NCBI RefSeq assembly: GCF_008011855.1
Contig: NZ_VOUX01000033.1
Span: 434,001 to 498,000 of the forward strand
Direction: 5' to 3'
From: Serratia bockelmannii
GTDB taxonomy: Bacteria > Pseudomonadota > Gammaproteobacteria > Enterobacterales > Enterobacteriaceae
DNA length: 64,000 bases
Shown: positions 31,893 through 41,149 of the stretch, piece after piece
Layout of the letters: each line of letters begins with the position of its first letter
How positions within the stretch are numbered: position 1 is the stretch's first letter
Translations under genes and position numbers: made by a program
Notes under the pieces: model-generated
The model's input: the letters and a program-made list of their open reading frames with translations, nothing else
What the model was told of the DNA's origin: nothing
Database searches by the model: none

Positions 31893-33257
31893 ATGATGCA
31901 GGAAACCGTGCTACACAAGATTGTCCGCGACAAAGCGCAATGGATCGCGGCGCGACAACAGCAACAGCCCCTGGCCGGCTTTCAGAATGACATCGTACCG
32001 AGCGAACGCAGCTTCTACCACGCGCTGCAGGGCACCCGGACGGCTTTCATTCTCGAATGCAAGAAGGCCTCGCCTTCCAAGGGGCTGATTCGCGAGAGCT
32101 TTGATCCGGTGGAGATCGCCACGGTCTATAAAGATTTCGCCTCGGCGATCTCGGTGCTGACCGACGAGAAATACTTCCAGGGCAGCTTCGATTTCCTGCC
32201 GCTGGTCAGTAAGACCGTCAGCCAGCCGGTATTGTGCAAAGACTTTATCGTCGACCCGTATCAGATTTACCTGGCGCGCTACTATCAGGCCGACGCCATT
32301 CTGCTGATGCTGTCGGTGTTAACCGACGAGCAGTACCGCCAGCTGGCCGCGGTAGCCCACAGCCTCAATATGGGCGTGCTGACCGAAGTGATCAGTGAAG
32401 AAGAGCTGCAGCGGGCGATCGCGCTGGAAGCGCGCGTGGTCGGCATCAATAACCGCGATCTGCGCGATCTGAGCATCGACCTGAACCGCACCCGTGAGCT
32501 GGCGCCGCGCGTGCCGCATGGCGTAACGGTGATCAGCGAGTCGGGCATCAACAACTACGGGCAGATCCGCGAGCTGAGCCATTACGCCAACGGCTTTCTG
32601 ATCGGCAGCGCGCTGATGTCTGAACCCGATCTGCGCGCCGCCGTGCGCCGCGTGATCCTGGGCGACAACAAAGTGTGCGGCCTGACCCGCCCACAGGACG
32701 CCGCCGCCGCGTATCAGGCGGGCGCCATCTACGGCGGGCTGATTTTCGTCGGCCGCTCCCCGCGCTACGTGGATATCACCCGCGCCCGCGAAGTGATTTC
32801 CGGCGCGCCGCTGAAGTACGTCGGCGTATTCTGCGACGCCCAGGTCGAGACCGTGGCGTTGACCGTTGAGCGCCTCGGTCTGCACGCGGTGCAATTACAC
32901 GGCGCGGAAGACCAGGCTTATATCAGCGCCCTGCGCGCCCGCTTGCCGGCCGATTGCCGCATCTGGAAAGCGCTGAGCGTGAAAGATCGGGTGCCGGCGC
33001 GCGATTTGCAGTATGTCGATCGCTACCTGCTCGACAACGGTGCCGGTGGCACCGGCCAACGCTTCGACTGGTCGGTATTGCAAGACGAAGATCTGACTAA
33101 CGTGATGCTGGCGGGCGGCCTGCGCGCCGACAACTGCGTCGAAGCGGCCAAGCTCGGCTGCGCCGGGCTGGACTTCAACTCCGGCGTGGAAAGCGAACCG
33201 GGCATCAAAGATCCCGCGCGCCTGGCCTCGGTCTTCCAGACCCTGCGCGCCTACTGA
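31893..33257 (+). CDS. trpC: Indole-3-glycerol-phosphate synthase / phosphoribosylanthranilate isomerase (bifunctional)
   Basis: A 454-residue fused TrpCF enzyme. Residues 1 to about 255 form the indoleglycerol phosphate synthase barrel (ECKKASPSKGLIR, VLCKDFIVDPYQIY, VGINNRDLRDLSIDL). The remainder is the phosphoribosylanthranilate isomerase barrel (KVCGLTRPQDA, GGLIFVGRSPRYVD, LAGGLRADN). The first ATG follows the trpD TAA directly, and a second ATG follows it. The fusion is the usual enteric arrangement. Confidence 0.97.
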   Translation: MMQETVLHKIVRDKAQWIAARQQQQPLAGFQNDIVPSERSFYHALQGTRTAFILECKKASPSKGLIRESFDPVEIATVYKDFASAISVLTDEKYFQGSFDFLPLVSKTVSQPVLCKDFIVDPYQIYLARYYQADAILLMLSVLTDEQYRQLAAVAHSLNMGVLTEVISEEELQRAIALEARVVGINNRDLRDLSIDLNRTRELAPRVPHGVTVISESGINNYGQIRELSHYANGFLIGSALMSEPDLRAAVRRVILGDNKVCGLTRPQDAAAAYQAGAIYGGLIFVGRSPRYVDITRAREVISGAPLKYVGVFCDAQVETVALTVERLGLHAVQLHGAEDQAYISALRARLPADCRIWKALSVKDRVPARDLQYVDRYLLDNGAGGTGQRFDWSVLQDEDLTNVMLAGGLRADNCVEAAKLGCAGLDFNSGVESEPGIKDPARLASVFQTLRAY

Positions 33258-33298
33258 ATACGGCTCAACATTAATAACGGATAATAACGGGAACTCTC

Positions 33299-34489
33299 AT
33301 GACGCTGCTTAACCCCTACTTCGGCGAATTTGGTGGCCAGTATGTGCCGCAAATTCTGATGCCGGCCCTGAAACAACTGGAAGAAGCCTTTGTCAGCGCT
33401 CAGCGCGATCCGGCGTTTCAGGCGGAATTCATCGATCTGTTGAAGAACTACGCAGGCCGCCCGACGGCGCTGACGCTGTGCAAAAACCTCACCGCCGGCA
33501 GCAACACCAAGCTTTATCTGAAGCGTGAAGACCTGCTGCACGGCGGCGCACACAAGACCAACCAGGTGCTGGGCCAGGCGTTGCTGGCCAAGCGCATGGG
33601 CAAAACCGAGATCATCGCGGAAACCGGCGCAGGCCAACACGGCGTCGCGTCGGCGCTGGCCTGCGCACTGCTCGGCCTGAAATGCCGCATCTATATGGGC
33701 GCCAAAGACGTCGAGCGCCAGTCGCCGAACGTGTTCCGCATGCGGCTGATGGGCGCGGAAGTGATCCCGGTGCACAGCGGCTCCGCCACCCTGAAAGACG
33801 CCTGCAACGAAGCGTTGCGCGACTGGTCCGGCAGCTATGAAACCGCGCACTATATGCTCGGCACCGCCGCCGGCCCGCACCCGTACCCGACTATCGTGCG
33901 TGAATTCCAGCGCATGATCGGCGAAGAAACCAAAGCGCAGGTGCTGGAGCGCGAAGGCCGCCTGCCGGATGCGGTCATCGCCTGCGTCGGCGGCGGCTCC
34001 AACGCCATCGGCATGTTCGCCGATTTTATCGATGACGCCGACGTTGGGCTGATCGGCGTGGAACCCGCCGGTCTGGGTATCGAAACCGGTCAGCACGGCG
34101 CGCCGCTCAAGCACGGCCACGTCGGCATCTACTTCGGCATGAAGGCGCCGATGATGCAGACCGACGAAGGCCAGATTGAAGAGTCCTATTCGATTTCCGC
34201 CGGGCTGGACTTCCCGTCCGTCGGGCCGCAGCACGCCTACCTGAACAGCACCGGCCGCGCCGAATACGTGTCGATCACCGACGACGAAGCGCTGGAAGCG
34301 TTCAAGGCGCTGTCGCGCCATGAAGGCATTATCCCGGCGCTGGAATCCTCACACGCCCTGGCGCACGCGCTGAGAATGATCCGTGAAACGCCGCAGAAAG
34401 AGCAAATCTTGGTGGTCAACCTGTCCGGCCGCGGCGACAAAGACATATTTACCGTTCACGACATTTTGAAAGCTCGGGGAGAAATCTGA
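33299..34489 (+). CDS. trpB: Tryptophan synthase beta chain
   Basis: A 396-residue PLP enzyme that condenses indole with serine. The pyridoxal-phosphate lysine lies in [14 protein letters not shown] near residue 87, followed by [12 protein letters not shown], and the phosphate-binding loop GGGSNAIG lies near residue 233. It forms the alpha2beta2 channelling complex with TrpA. Its TGA overlaps the trpA ATG by one base, giving coupled translation. Confidence 0.98.
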   Translation: MTLLNPYFGEFGGQYVPQILMPALKQLEEAFVSAQRDPAFQAEFIDLLKNYAGRPTALTLCKNLTAGSNTKLYLKREDLLHGGAHKTNQVLGQALLAKRMGKTEIIAETGAGQHGVASALACALLGLKCRIYMGAKDVERQSPNVFRMRLMGAEVIPVHSGSATLKDACNEALRDWSGSYETAHYMLGTAAGPHPYPTIVREFQRMIGEETKAQVLEREGRLPDAVIACVGGGSNAIGMFADFIDDADVGLIGVEPAGLGIETGQHGAPLKHGHVGIYFGMKAPMMQTDEGQIEESYSISAGLDFPSVGPQHAYLNSTGRAEYVSITDDEALEAFKALSRHEGIIPALESSHALAHALRMIRETPQKEQILVVNLSGRGDKDIFTVHDILKARGEI

Positions 34490-35295
34490 TGGAACGTTAT
34501 CAGCAACTGTTCACGCGTCTGGAAAGCAGCAAGGAAGGCGCCTTCGTCCCGTTCGTGACGCTGGGCGATCCTAACCCGGCGCTGTCGCTGCAGATTATCG
34601 ACACCCTGATCGAAGCCGGTGCGGACGCGCTGGAGCTGGGCATTCCCTTCTCCGACCCGCTGGCGGATGGCCCAACCATCCAGAGCGCGACGCTGCGCGC
34701 CTTCGCCGCCGGCGTCACGCCAACCCAATGCTTCGAGATGCTGGCGGCCATCCGCCAGAAGCACCCGACTATTCCCATCGGCCTGCTGATGTACGCCAAT
34801 CTGGTGTTCCATAAAGGCATCGATGCGTTTTACCAACGCTGCGCCGAAGTGGGCGTGGATTCGGTGCTGGTCGCCGACGTGCCGTTTGAAGAGTCTGCGC
34901 CGTTCCGCGCCGCCGCCGCGCGCCACGGTATCGCACCGATCTTCATCTGCCCGCCGAACGCCGATGACGATCTGCTGCGTGAAATCGCGTCGCACGGCCG
35001 CGGCTACACCTACCTGCTGTCGCGCGCCGGCGTCACCGGCACCGAAAGCCGAGCGCAGCTGCCGTTGCATCACCTGGTGAACAAGCTGCGCGCGTATCAC
35101 GCCGCGCCGCCGCTGCAGGGCTTCGGCATCTCCGAACCCGAGCAGGTGAAGGCGGCGCTGCAGGCCGGGGCCGCCGGCGCGATCTCCGGCTCGGCAATCG
35201 TCAAAATCATCGAACAGCACCATGCCAACCCGGCGGAGATGCTGACTAAGCTGGCGGCCTTTGTCAGCAATATGAAGCGCGCCACCCGGGCGTGA
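34489..35295 (+). CDS. trpA: Tryptophan synthase alpha chain
   Basis: A 268-residue TIM barrel that splits indole-3-glycerol phosphate to indole and glyceraldehyde 3-phosphate. The catalytic Glu lies in [19 protein letters not shown]-like sequence near residue 49 ([16 protein letters not shown]), with the second acid in [10 protein letters not shown] near 125. Length equals the E. coli chain. It is the last trp gene and is followed by a terminator. Confidence 0.98.
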   Translation: MERYQQLFTRLESSKEGAFVPFVTLGDPNPALSLQIIDTLIEAGADALELGIPFSDPLADGPTIQSATLRAFAAGVTPTQCFEMLAAIRQKHPTIPIGLLMYANLVFHKGIDAFYQRCAEVGVDSVLVADVPFEESAPFRAAAARHGIAPIFICPPNADDDLLREIASHGRGYTYLLSRAGVTGTESRAQLPLHHLVNKLRAYHAAPPLQGFGISEPEQVKAALQAGAAGAISGSAIVKIIEQHHANPAEMLTKLAAFVSNMKRATRA

Positions 35296-35303
35296 TCCTC
35301 TTT

Positions 35304-35330
35304 AGCGAGCGCCCTGCCGGCGCTCGCTTT
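35304..35330 (+). terminator. trp operon terminator
   Basis: A perfect ten-base stem AGCGAGCGCC/GGCGCTCGCT with a CTGCC loop, 8 bases after the trpA stop, with only a short TTT tail. Confidence 0.8.
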
Positions 35331-35512
35331 AACAGCTTGTTTCCCTTCAAAGTTTGTTCCATTTATTTACAGCAAAAATTTGAACAAAACCCAGTCTTGT
35401 CTCACAATGAACTTTGTTCGCTATGCATTTCTTCGTTTGATTTGGGGAATGCGCTCGCTGCGGCGAAAAACCGTAGCGAATTTCAACCATAACATTGCAT
35501 GGAGAGTAATTT

Positions 35513-35827
35513 ATGAAGCTGTTTAAAACCCTTTCGGCCTTGTGCATGGCAGCCGTTGTGGCGGTCGCGGTGAGCGCTTGCGCGCCGACGGCAAAATCAG
35601 AGGGAACAGGCGGTTATATCGATGACACTGTGGTCACCACCAAAGTGAAATCGGCGTTGCTGGCGGATAAAAACATCAAGTCACGCGAGATTAGCGTGGA
35701 AACCTTTAAAGGGCGCGTACAGCTGAGCGGCTTCGTGACGTCCAGCGATGACGCCAACCGTGCGGTGCAGGTCACACGCGGTGTAGCCGGCGTGAAATCT
35801 GTTGAAAACGTGATGCAGATTAAATAA
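35513..35827 (+). CDS. BON-domain lipoprotein
   Basis: A 104-residue envelope protein. The signal peptide ends in a lipobox, AVSAC, predicting lipidation at Cys23. A single BON domain follows (IDDTVVTTKVKSALLADKNI to VARGVAGV-like VTRGVAGVKSVENVMQI), a fold thought to bind phospholipid surfaces and found in OsmY and DolP. It could protect or organise the outer membrane. A ribosome site GGAGAG precedes the ATG. The 217 bases upstream, after the trp terminator, are AT-rich and should hold its promoter. Confidence 0.88.
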   Translation: MKLFKTLSALCMAAVVAVAVSACAPTAKSEGTGGYIDDTVVTTKVKSALLADKNIKSREISVETFKGRVQLSGFVTSSDDANRAVQVTRGVAGVKSVENVMQIK

Positions 35828-35835
35828 TACCGACA

Positions 35836-35858
35836 CAGGGAGGCGCAACGCCTCCCTG
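35836..35858. terminator. Bidirectional terminator between BON gene and ompW
   Basis: Perfect ten-base stem CAGGGAGGCG/CGCCTCCCTG with a CAA loop between two convergent genes. T-runs are weak on both sides. Confidence 0.65.
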
Positions 35859-35871
35859 CTTGAAGCCTTCA

Positions 35872-36504
35872 TCAGAAGCGGTAACCCGCCCCGAACATGA
35901 ACACCCACGGATCCAGACGCGTATCGAAGCTATGGTGCCCACCATTCGCATCGTTGAAGCGAGTTTTGGTTTCGATGTTCATCCACCACACCGACATGTT
36001 CAGCATCCAGTGCTCATCCAGGTTGTAATCCAGGCCGGCCTGCGCCGCCACGCCCCAGGAATCTTTCAGATCGAGGTCGCTCAACCCGGCGCTTTTGCCG
36101 TAGTCGTTGAACTTCTCGTCGAAGAAGGTGGTGTAGTTAACGCCAACGCCCAGGTAAGGACGCAGTTTGTCCTGCTTGTCGCCGAAGTAGTATTGCGCCA
36201 TCAGCGTAGGCGGCAGTTGGTGAACGGTCGCCAGATCGGTACCGCCCAGCGTCACCTTGTGGCGGAATGGCGTTGCGGCCAACAACTCAACGCCGATGTT
36301 GTCCGTCACCATGTAACCGAAGGTCAGACCGAGCTGGGTGTTGTTTTTCGCATCCAGCGAGCCCAACCCCAGTACGTTGTCTGAACCCGCATTTGGACGC
36401 ACGGTCGCGGTTCCCGCGCGGAACAGGAAATCACCGGCCTGATGCGCACTTGCCAACATAGGCGCCATCATCGTCGCCAATACCATCAGAGTTGTCTTTT
36501 TCAT
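35872..36504 (-). CDS. ompW: Outer membrane protein W
   Basis: A 210-residue eight-stranded beta-barrel of the OmpW family. A signal peptide (MKKTTLMVLATMMAPMLASA) precedes HQAGDFLFRAGTATVRPN. FGYMVTDNIGVELLAATPF, YLGVGVNYTTFF and the terminal FMFGAGYRF, ending in the aromatic residue needed for barrel assembly, support the call. The start at 36504 gives the typical signal peptide; an open frame to 36582 would add a non-signal extension. A perfect FNR box lies about 150 bases upstream, and E. coli ompW is FNR-regulated. Confidence 0.95.
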   Translation of the reverse strand: MKKTTLMVLATMMAPMLASAHQAGDFLFRAGTATVRPNAGSDNVLGLGSLDAKNNTQLGLTFGYMVTDNIGVELLAATPFRHKVTLGGTDLATVHQLPPTLMAQYYFGDKQDKLRPYLGVGVNYTTFFDEKFNDYGKSAGLSDLDLKDSWGVAAQAGLDYNLDEHWMLNMSVWWMNIETKTRFNDANGGHHSFDTRLDPWVFMFGAGYRF

Positions 36505-36649
36505 TATCCATTCCATTTGTGTGGTTAATCGCTCGAGGGGAATATACCTACTTTCGGGTATTTGTGATCCCATCGAGATCACATCTTATGTGTAAAAATT
36601 TAAAATCCCACTAAAAACAAGGTTACCTAACCGTCTAATAAATCAAGGA

Positions 36650-36663
36650 TTGATCTGCATCAA
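36650..36663. promoter_or_regulatory. Perfect FNR binding site
   Basis: TTGATCTGCATCAA matches the FNR consensus TTGAT-N4-ATCAA exactly. It lies in the divergent gap between ompW and the ykgJ-like gene and could control either; E. coli ompW is an FNR target. An inverted repeat, GTGATC-N7-GATCAC, near 36563-36582 is a second possible regulator site. Confidence 0.75.
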
Positions 36664-36789
36664 AAAAACGATTTTGTTGCAAATTATCTACATGTTCAAA
36701 TTTCAGTTGCGGAGAAAAATGCGGCTGAGGTAATTTCATTTTCCGTGTTGGTTTTGGTTGGTGCCGTGAGGAGTCGGCGGGCAATCAAG

Positions 36790-37230
36790 ATGAGCGAAAT
36801 CCTTAATCCCTGTGTCAGTTGCGGCGCATGCTGCGGTTATTTTCGAGTGTCATTCTATTGGGCCGAAGCCGAAGACGGCGGCGGCACCGTCCCCCTTTCC
36901 CTGACGGAGCCTTTGAGCCCGTTCCTGCGCTGCATGCAGGGGACCAACAGCAAGTCCCCCCGCTGCACCGCGCTGGACGGCGAGATCGGCAAAGCCGTGT
37001 CCTGCTCGATCTACCTCAATCGACCCAGCCCGTGCAGAGAGTTCGATCAGTCCGGTGAAAACGGCCTGCGTAACGAAGCCTGCGATCGCGCCCGGGAACG
37101 CTACGGCCTGCCCCCCTTGCCGGTGCCCTTGCCGCTATCGCTGCCTGAGACGACGATCGTTGAAGAAATAGGCGTAGTGCAATTCGCGGGGTGCCACAGC
37201 GGCGTGGAACAGGGTACAATCACCCACTGA
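36790..37230 (+). CDS. YkgJ-family cysteine cluster protein
   Basis: A 146-residue protein of the YkgJ/CxxCxxCC family, thought to bind zinc or iron. The cluster [21 protein letters not shown] at the N terminus and further cysteines in [31 protein letters not shown] and [11 protein letters not shown] make up the metal-binding core. It resembles E. coli YkgJ. I chose the ATG at 36790 by similarity; a GTG at 36745 is in frame. The C-terminal extension after residue 110 has no feature I recognise. Function unknown. Confidence 0.85.
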   Translation: MSEILNPCVSCGACCGYFRVSFYWAEAEDGGGTVPLSLTEPLSPFLRCMQGTNSKSPRCTALDGEIGKAVSCSIYLNRPSPCREFDQSGENGLRNEACDRARERYGLPPLPVPLPLSLPETTIVEEIGVVQFAGCHSGVEQGTITH

Positions 37231-37264
37231 TTTATCTCTGTTTTCCCGACGCCAAGGAGTCTGC

Positions 37265-38017
37265 ATGCCTATCACGGCCAACGCTTTGTACCGTGACAGT
37301 TTTAACTTTTTACGCAATCAACTGGCCAGCATCCTGATGCTGGCGCTGTTGACGGCGTTTATCTCCGTGCTGCTGAATCAGGCCTTCAGCCCCGATGCCG
37401 AACAGTTGGCGACGCTCGCTGCCACCACCAGCGATTTCGCTTCCTCTACCGGCATGGGCATTCAGGAAGTGATCCAGCAGATGACGCCGGAACAGCAGAT
37501 GGTGTTGCTGAAAGTGTCGGCGGCCGCCACCTTCTCCGCGCTGGTCGGCAACGTGCTGCTGGTCGGCGGGATGCTGACGCTGATCCGTCTGGTGTCGCAA
37601 GGGCAACGCACCAGCGCCCTGCGCGCGCTCGGCGCTTCGGCGCCCGATCTGCCACGCCTGTTGTTGCTGCTGTTTATCTGCACCCTGCTGATCCAACTTG
37701 GCCTGACGCTGTTTGTGGTGCCGGGCGTGCTGATGGCTATCGCCTTCGCACTGGCGCCGGTGATCGCCTCCGTCGACAAAAAAGGCGTCTTCGCTTCGCT
37801 CAAGCTGAGCAGCAAATTAGCCTTCGCCAATGCGCGCGTGCTGGTGCCGGCGATGATGCTGTGGCTGGCGGCCAAGCTGCTGGTGCTGTTTTTGGTGAGC
37901 CATCTGTCGGTACTGACGCCGAACGTCGCCAGCGTGGTACTGACCGCGTTGAGCAACCTGGTGTCTGCTCTGCTGCTGATCTACCTGTTCCGTCTGTACA
38001 TGCTGCTGCGCGGCTAA
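37265..38017 (+). CDS. yciC: YciC family inner-membrane protein
   Basis: A 250-residue protein of the UPF0259/YciC family with about six hydrophobic helices, the first from residue 18 ([17 protein letters not shown]). Similarity to E. coli YciC includes [19 protein letters not shown] and the [15 protein letters not shown] loop. Its function is unknown. It lies in the conserved ompW-yciC-yciB-yciA order, here with a SulP gene inserted before yciB. AAGGAG precedes the ATG. Confidence 0.92.
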   Translation: MPITANALYRDSFNFLRNQLASILMLALLTAFISVLLNQAFSPDAEQLATLAATTSDFASSTGMGIQEVIQQMTPEQQMVLLKVSAAATFSALVGNVLLVGGMLTLIRLVSQGQRTSALRALGASAPDLPRLLLLLFICTLLIQLGLTLFVVPGVLMAIAFALAPVIASVDKKGVFASLKLSSKLAFANARVLVPAMMLWLAAKLLVLFLVSHLSVLTPNVASVVLTALSNLVSALLLIYLFRLYMLLRG

Positions 38018-38037
38018 CGCCGGCGCAAGCAAAAACC

Positions 38038-38068
38038 AAGGGGCACGCTTCGGCGCGCCCCTTTTTTT
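38038..38068 (+). terminator. yciC intrinsic terminator
   Basis: Stem AAGGGGC/GCCCCTT around a TTCG-centred loop, followed by a run of T residues, 20 bases after the yciC stop. The convergent SulP gene ends immediately after it. Confidence 0.85.
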
Positions 38069-38070
38069 GT

Positions 38071-39774
38071 TTACCCCACCACGGCGGCTTCCGCCTGCTC
38101 CTTACTCTGAATCAGTTTCAGGGCCAGATACAGGTCCGGCACCAAAATCAGCTCTTTGTCGCGCCCTAAGCGGTTGATGCGGAACCAACGCGTCAGCTCG
38201 GTGCGGCGCCCCGCCAGCACCAGCCTTACGTTACGCTGTAACAGGTCGCGTTTCAGTTCGTCGATGGCCGCCAGCACGCTGATATCGGCGTGGGTGAAAC
38301 TGGCCACCGCATCCACCACCACCCAACGTGGCTGGAACGGCGTGCCGTCGACCAAATTGAGAATACGGCGTTTGAAATACGCCACGTTGAAATAGGTCAG
38401 CGGCGAATTGAAGCGATACATCATGACGCCAGGCACCGCCTTCACCCCATTGTTATTGCCCATGGAATGGATCATGCCTTCGTCGTTGACGCCCAGCAGC
38501 TGTTCCGTCGGCCGGAAGACGGTGCGCAGAAACTGCATCAGCCCCAGCAACACCGCCAGCCCAATGCCGCTGATCACTCCCACCAGCAGCACGCTGAGGA
38601 AGGTAAACAGCGCCAGGCGGAACGCCTGCGCGTTGCGACGGCGCAAGATCCAGATGCCGCGGATGTCCAGCAGCGACCAGGCCGCATACATCAGCACCAC
38701 GCCCAACCCGGCCACCGGAATAAACTGCAGCGGCGCCATCAGGAACAGCAAGACAAAGGCAATGACCGCGGCGGCGATGATCGACACCAGTTGGCTCTTG
38801 CCGCCGTTGGCATCATTCACCGCGGTGCGCGAATCCGCGCCGCTGATGGCGAAACCTTGCGACAGCGCAGAGACGATATTCACCAGCCCCAGCGCGCGAA
38901 ACTCGGCGTCGGCGTTCACCTCATAACCGTTTTTGGCGGCGAAGCTGCGGGCGGTGAGCATCATGCTGACAAAACTCACCACCGCCAGGTTAAGCGCCGG
39001 GATCACCATGTCGCGCAGCAAACCGGGCTGGAAGTCCGGCCACTGGACGATCGGCAGCACGCCGCTGAAACCGCCCACCGTCACCACGCCATGCTGCTGC
39101 AGGCCGCCCGCCCAGGTCACGAACGCCGCCAGCACGATAGCGAACAGCGGCGCCGGCCAGTTAGGCCGCCATTTTTTAAATCCGAGCAGCGTCACCAGCG
39201 TCAGCAACGACACCGCCATCGTCAGCCAGTCGCTGTGCAGCAGGTTACCGGGCAGCGCGTAGATGCGCTCGATCAGCTGTGCCGGGCGCATCGTAAACCC
39301 CAACACCTTGCCGATCTGATCGACAATAATGGTGATCGCCACCCCGTTCAGCAGCCCACTGAGGATCGGCCGCGACAGCAAATCCGCCAGCGCCCCCAGC
39401 TTGAACCGGCTGGCCAGCAGGCACCAGCCGCCCATCATGGCGGTCATCATAATGGTCAGTTGCCAATGGCGTTCCATATTGCCCGCTGCCAGCGGCGTCA
39501 CCACTGCGGCGATCACCGCGCAGGTGGCAGCGTCGGGCCCGACGATCAGCTGGCGCGACGAGCCGAACAGCGCGTAGGCCATCATCGGCAAGATACAGGA
39601 GTAGAGCCCCACCACCGGGCTGACCCCGGCCAGTTCGGCGTAGGCGATGGCCACCGGGAGGGCGACGGCGGCGACGGAAAGGCCGGCGCGAATATCCGGC
39701 TTGAGCCAACTGCGTTGATAGCCCAATAAATGCGTCAAACCAGGCGTCAGGGCCTGGAGAGATTTCCACTGCAT
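38071..39774 (-). CDS. SulP-family anion transporter with STAS domain
   Basis: A 567-residue inner-membrane transporter. The sulfate-transporter core has about 12 to 14 hydrophobic segments with the SulP signature VALPVAIAYAELAGVSPVVGLYSC, partly seen at residues 36-60, and the GADSRTAVNDANGGKSQL loop. The C-terminal cytosolic STAS domain spans residues 440-550 (WVVVDAVASFTHADISVLAAID). Members carry sulfate, bicarbonate or C4-dicarboxylates; the substrate here is undetermined. It differs clearly from E. coli DauA as I recall it. It is inserted between yciC and yciB relative to E. coli. Confidence 0.9.
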   Translation of the reverse strand: MQWKSLQALTPGLTHLLGYQRSWLKPDIRAGLSVAAVALPVAIAYAELAGVSPVVGLYSCILPMMAYALFGSSRQLIVGPDAATCAVIAAVVTPLAAGNMERHWQLTIMMTAMMGGWCLLASRFKLGALADLLSRPILSGLLNGVAITIIVDQIGKVLGFTMRPAQLIERIYALPGNLLHSDWLTMAVSLLTLVTLLGFKKWRPNWPAPLFAIVLAAFVTWAGGLQQHGVVTVGGFSGVLPIVQWPDFQPGLLRDMVIPALNLAVVSFVSMMLTARSFAAKNGYEVNADAEFRALGLVNIVSALSQGFAISGADSRTAVNDANGGKSQLVSIIAAAVIAFVLLFLMAPLQFIPVAGLGVVLMYAAWSLLDIRGIWILRRRNAQAFRLALFTFLSVLLVGVISGIGLAVLLGLMQFLRTVFRPTEQLLGVNDEGMIHSMGNNNGVKAVPGVMMYRFNSPLTYFNVAYFKRRILNLVDGTPFQPRWVVVDAVASFTHADISVLAAIDELKRDLLQRNVRLVLAGRRTELTRWFRINRLGRDKELILVPDLYLALKLIQSKEQAEAAVVG

Positions 39775-39996
39775 GCTTGTTTTCCGCGGTAAATTATCTG
39801 GTTATTATGACACTTACTATGCGGCCTGCGGCCCGCGCTGGCAATGTACCGGCACTTTCTTGCGTAAGTTTATGCAAATTCCTGCTTTCGCGGCAGAAAT
39901 CCGCCGGCCAAACGCCGATAATCGGCAACGCCCGGCGGTACACAGAGCTCGCCGAATCCGGTATAGTCGGCCGATGAACAGATGATGGATTGATTT

Positions 39997-40536
39997 ATGA
40001 AGCAGTTTCTTGATTTCCTCCCGTTAATTGTCTTTTTCGCGTTTTACAAGCTGTACGACATTTACGTTGCTTCCGGCGCGTTAATTGTCGCCACCGCGCT
40101 GGCGCTGGTGTTCACCTGGGTGAAATACCGCAAGGTCGAGAAGATGACGTTGATCACCTTCCTGATGGTGCTGGTATTCGGCACCCTGACGCTGGTGTTC
40201 CATAACGATTTGTTCATCAAATGGAAGGTCACGGTGATTTACGCGCTGTTCGCGCTGGCGCTGCTGATCAGCCAATGGGTGCTCAAAAAACCGCTGGTTC
40301 AGCGCATGCTGGGCAAAGAGCTGACGCTGCCGGACAAAGTGTGGAGCAACCTCAATCTGGCCTGGGCGATCTTCTTCCTGGCCTGCGGCCTGGCGAACAT
40401 CTATGTCGCCTTCTGGCTGCCGCAAAGCGTCTGGGTCAATTTCAAAGTCTTTGGCCTGACGGTACTGACGCTGGTCTTCACCCTCCTCAGCGGTATCTAT
40501 ATTTACCGGCACATGCCGGAAGAACAGAAAAAATAG
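39997..40536 (+). CDS. yciB: Septation protein A / inner-membrane protein YciB
   Basis: A 179-residue inner-membrane protein with five hydrophobic helices, equal in length to E. coli Yci[22 protein letters not shown] and [20 protein letters not shown] are near-identical to the family. It is implicated in cell-envelope synthesis and division. The last 11 codons, including the stop, belong to a 40-base segment that is repeated just downstream, so the 3' end has been duplicated. Confidence 0.95.
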   Translation: MKQFLDFLPLIVFFAFYKLYDIYVASGALIVATALALVFTWVKYRKVEKMTLITFLMVLVFGTLTLVFHNDLFIKWKVTVIYALFALALLISQWVLKKPLVQRMLGKELTLPDKVWSNLNLAWAIFFLACGLANIYVAFWLPQSVWVNFKVFGLTVLTLVFTLLSGIYIYRHMPEEQKK

Positions 40537-40583
40537 TTACAAATACCGGCACGTACCGGCAGAAGAAACAAAATAGTTACAAA
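40504..40583 (+). repeat. Imperfect tandem duplication of the 3' end of yciB
   Basis: Copy 1 (40504-40543) and copy 2 (40544-40583) are each 40 bases and directly adjacent; I count 34 identical positions. Both contain TACCGGCAC, CCGG and AATAGTTACAAA, including the yciB stop codon TAG in copy 1. The second copy lies entirely in the yciB-yciA gap. It looks like an old slippage event. Confidence 0.9.
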
Positions 40584-40652
40584 ATTGTTAATGCCTGCGG
40601 CATTTGCCGCGGGCAGTATGATGTTATCCCTTCCTTTTAAAAGCAGACTGCT

Positions 40653-41081
40653 ATGACACAACAACGACCTTTACCCAGCGGCGAGCTGGTGCTGCGCACG
40701 CTGGCGATGCCGGCCGATACCAATGCCAACGGCGATATTTTCGGCGGCTGGCTGATGTCGCAAATGGACATCGGCGGCGCCATCCAGGCAAAAGAGATCG
40801 CCGAGGGGCGCGTGGTGACGGTGCGCGTAGACGGCATGACCTTCCTGAAACCGGTGGCGGTAGGCGACGTGGTTTGCTGCTATGCGCACTGTATCCGCAC
40901 CGGACGCAGCTCGATCACCATCAATATCGAAGTGTGGGTAAAGAAAGTTTCTTCCGCCCCGATCGGCCAGCGTTACCGGGCGACCGAAGCGGTGTTCACC
41001 TATGTGGCGGTCGATGCGGAAGGCAACTCGCGCGCGCTGCCTGAGGGCAAAATGAATTTCCGCGTCGGTTTCGAAGAATAA
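40653..41081 (+). CDS. yciA: Acyl-CoA thioesterase YciA
   Basis: A 142-residue hotdog-fold thioesterase that hydrolyses medium- and long-chain acyl-CoAs. MPADTNANGDIFGGWLMSQMD contains the catalytic Asp region near residue 34, and VDGMTFLKPVAVGDVV and GRSSITINIEVWV match E. coli YciA. It forms a hexamer in known homologues. Position between yciB and tonB is conserved except for the bioB insertion beyond it. Confidence 0.95.
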   Translation: MTQQRPLPSGELVLRTLAMPADTNANGDIFGGWLMSQMDIGGAIQAKEIAEGRVVTVRVDGMTFLKPVAVGDVVCCYAHCIRTGRSSITINIEVWVKKVSSAPIGQRYRATEAVFTYVAVDAEGNSRALPEGKMNFRVGFEE

Positions 41082-41089
41082 GATGATTG

Positions 41090-41116
41090 AAGCCAACAGC
41101 ATACTGCTGTTGGCTT
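41090..41116. terminator. yciA terminator hairpin
   Basis: A perfect 12-base stem AAGCCAACAGCA/TGCTGTTGGCTT with a TAC loop, 9 bases after the yciA stop and between convergent yciA and bioB. T-runs are weak. Confidence 0.75.
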
Positions 41117-41149
41117 GCCGCTTTATCCGTGGGCATATTTAATGCCGCA

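Noticed and set aside
38290-39729. 479-residue plus-strand frame opposite the SulP gene
   Set aside because: His/Gln/Arg-rich antisense shadow of a GC-rich membrane protein gene.
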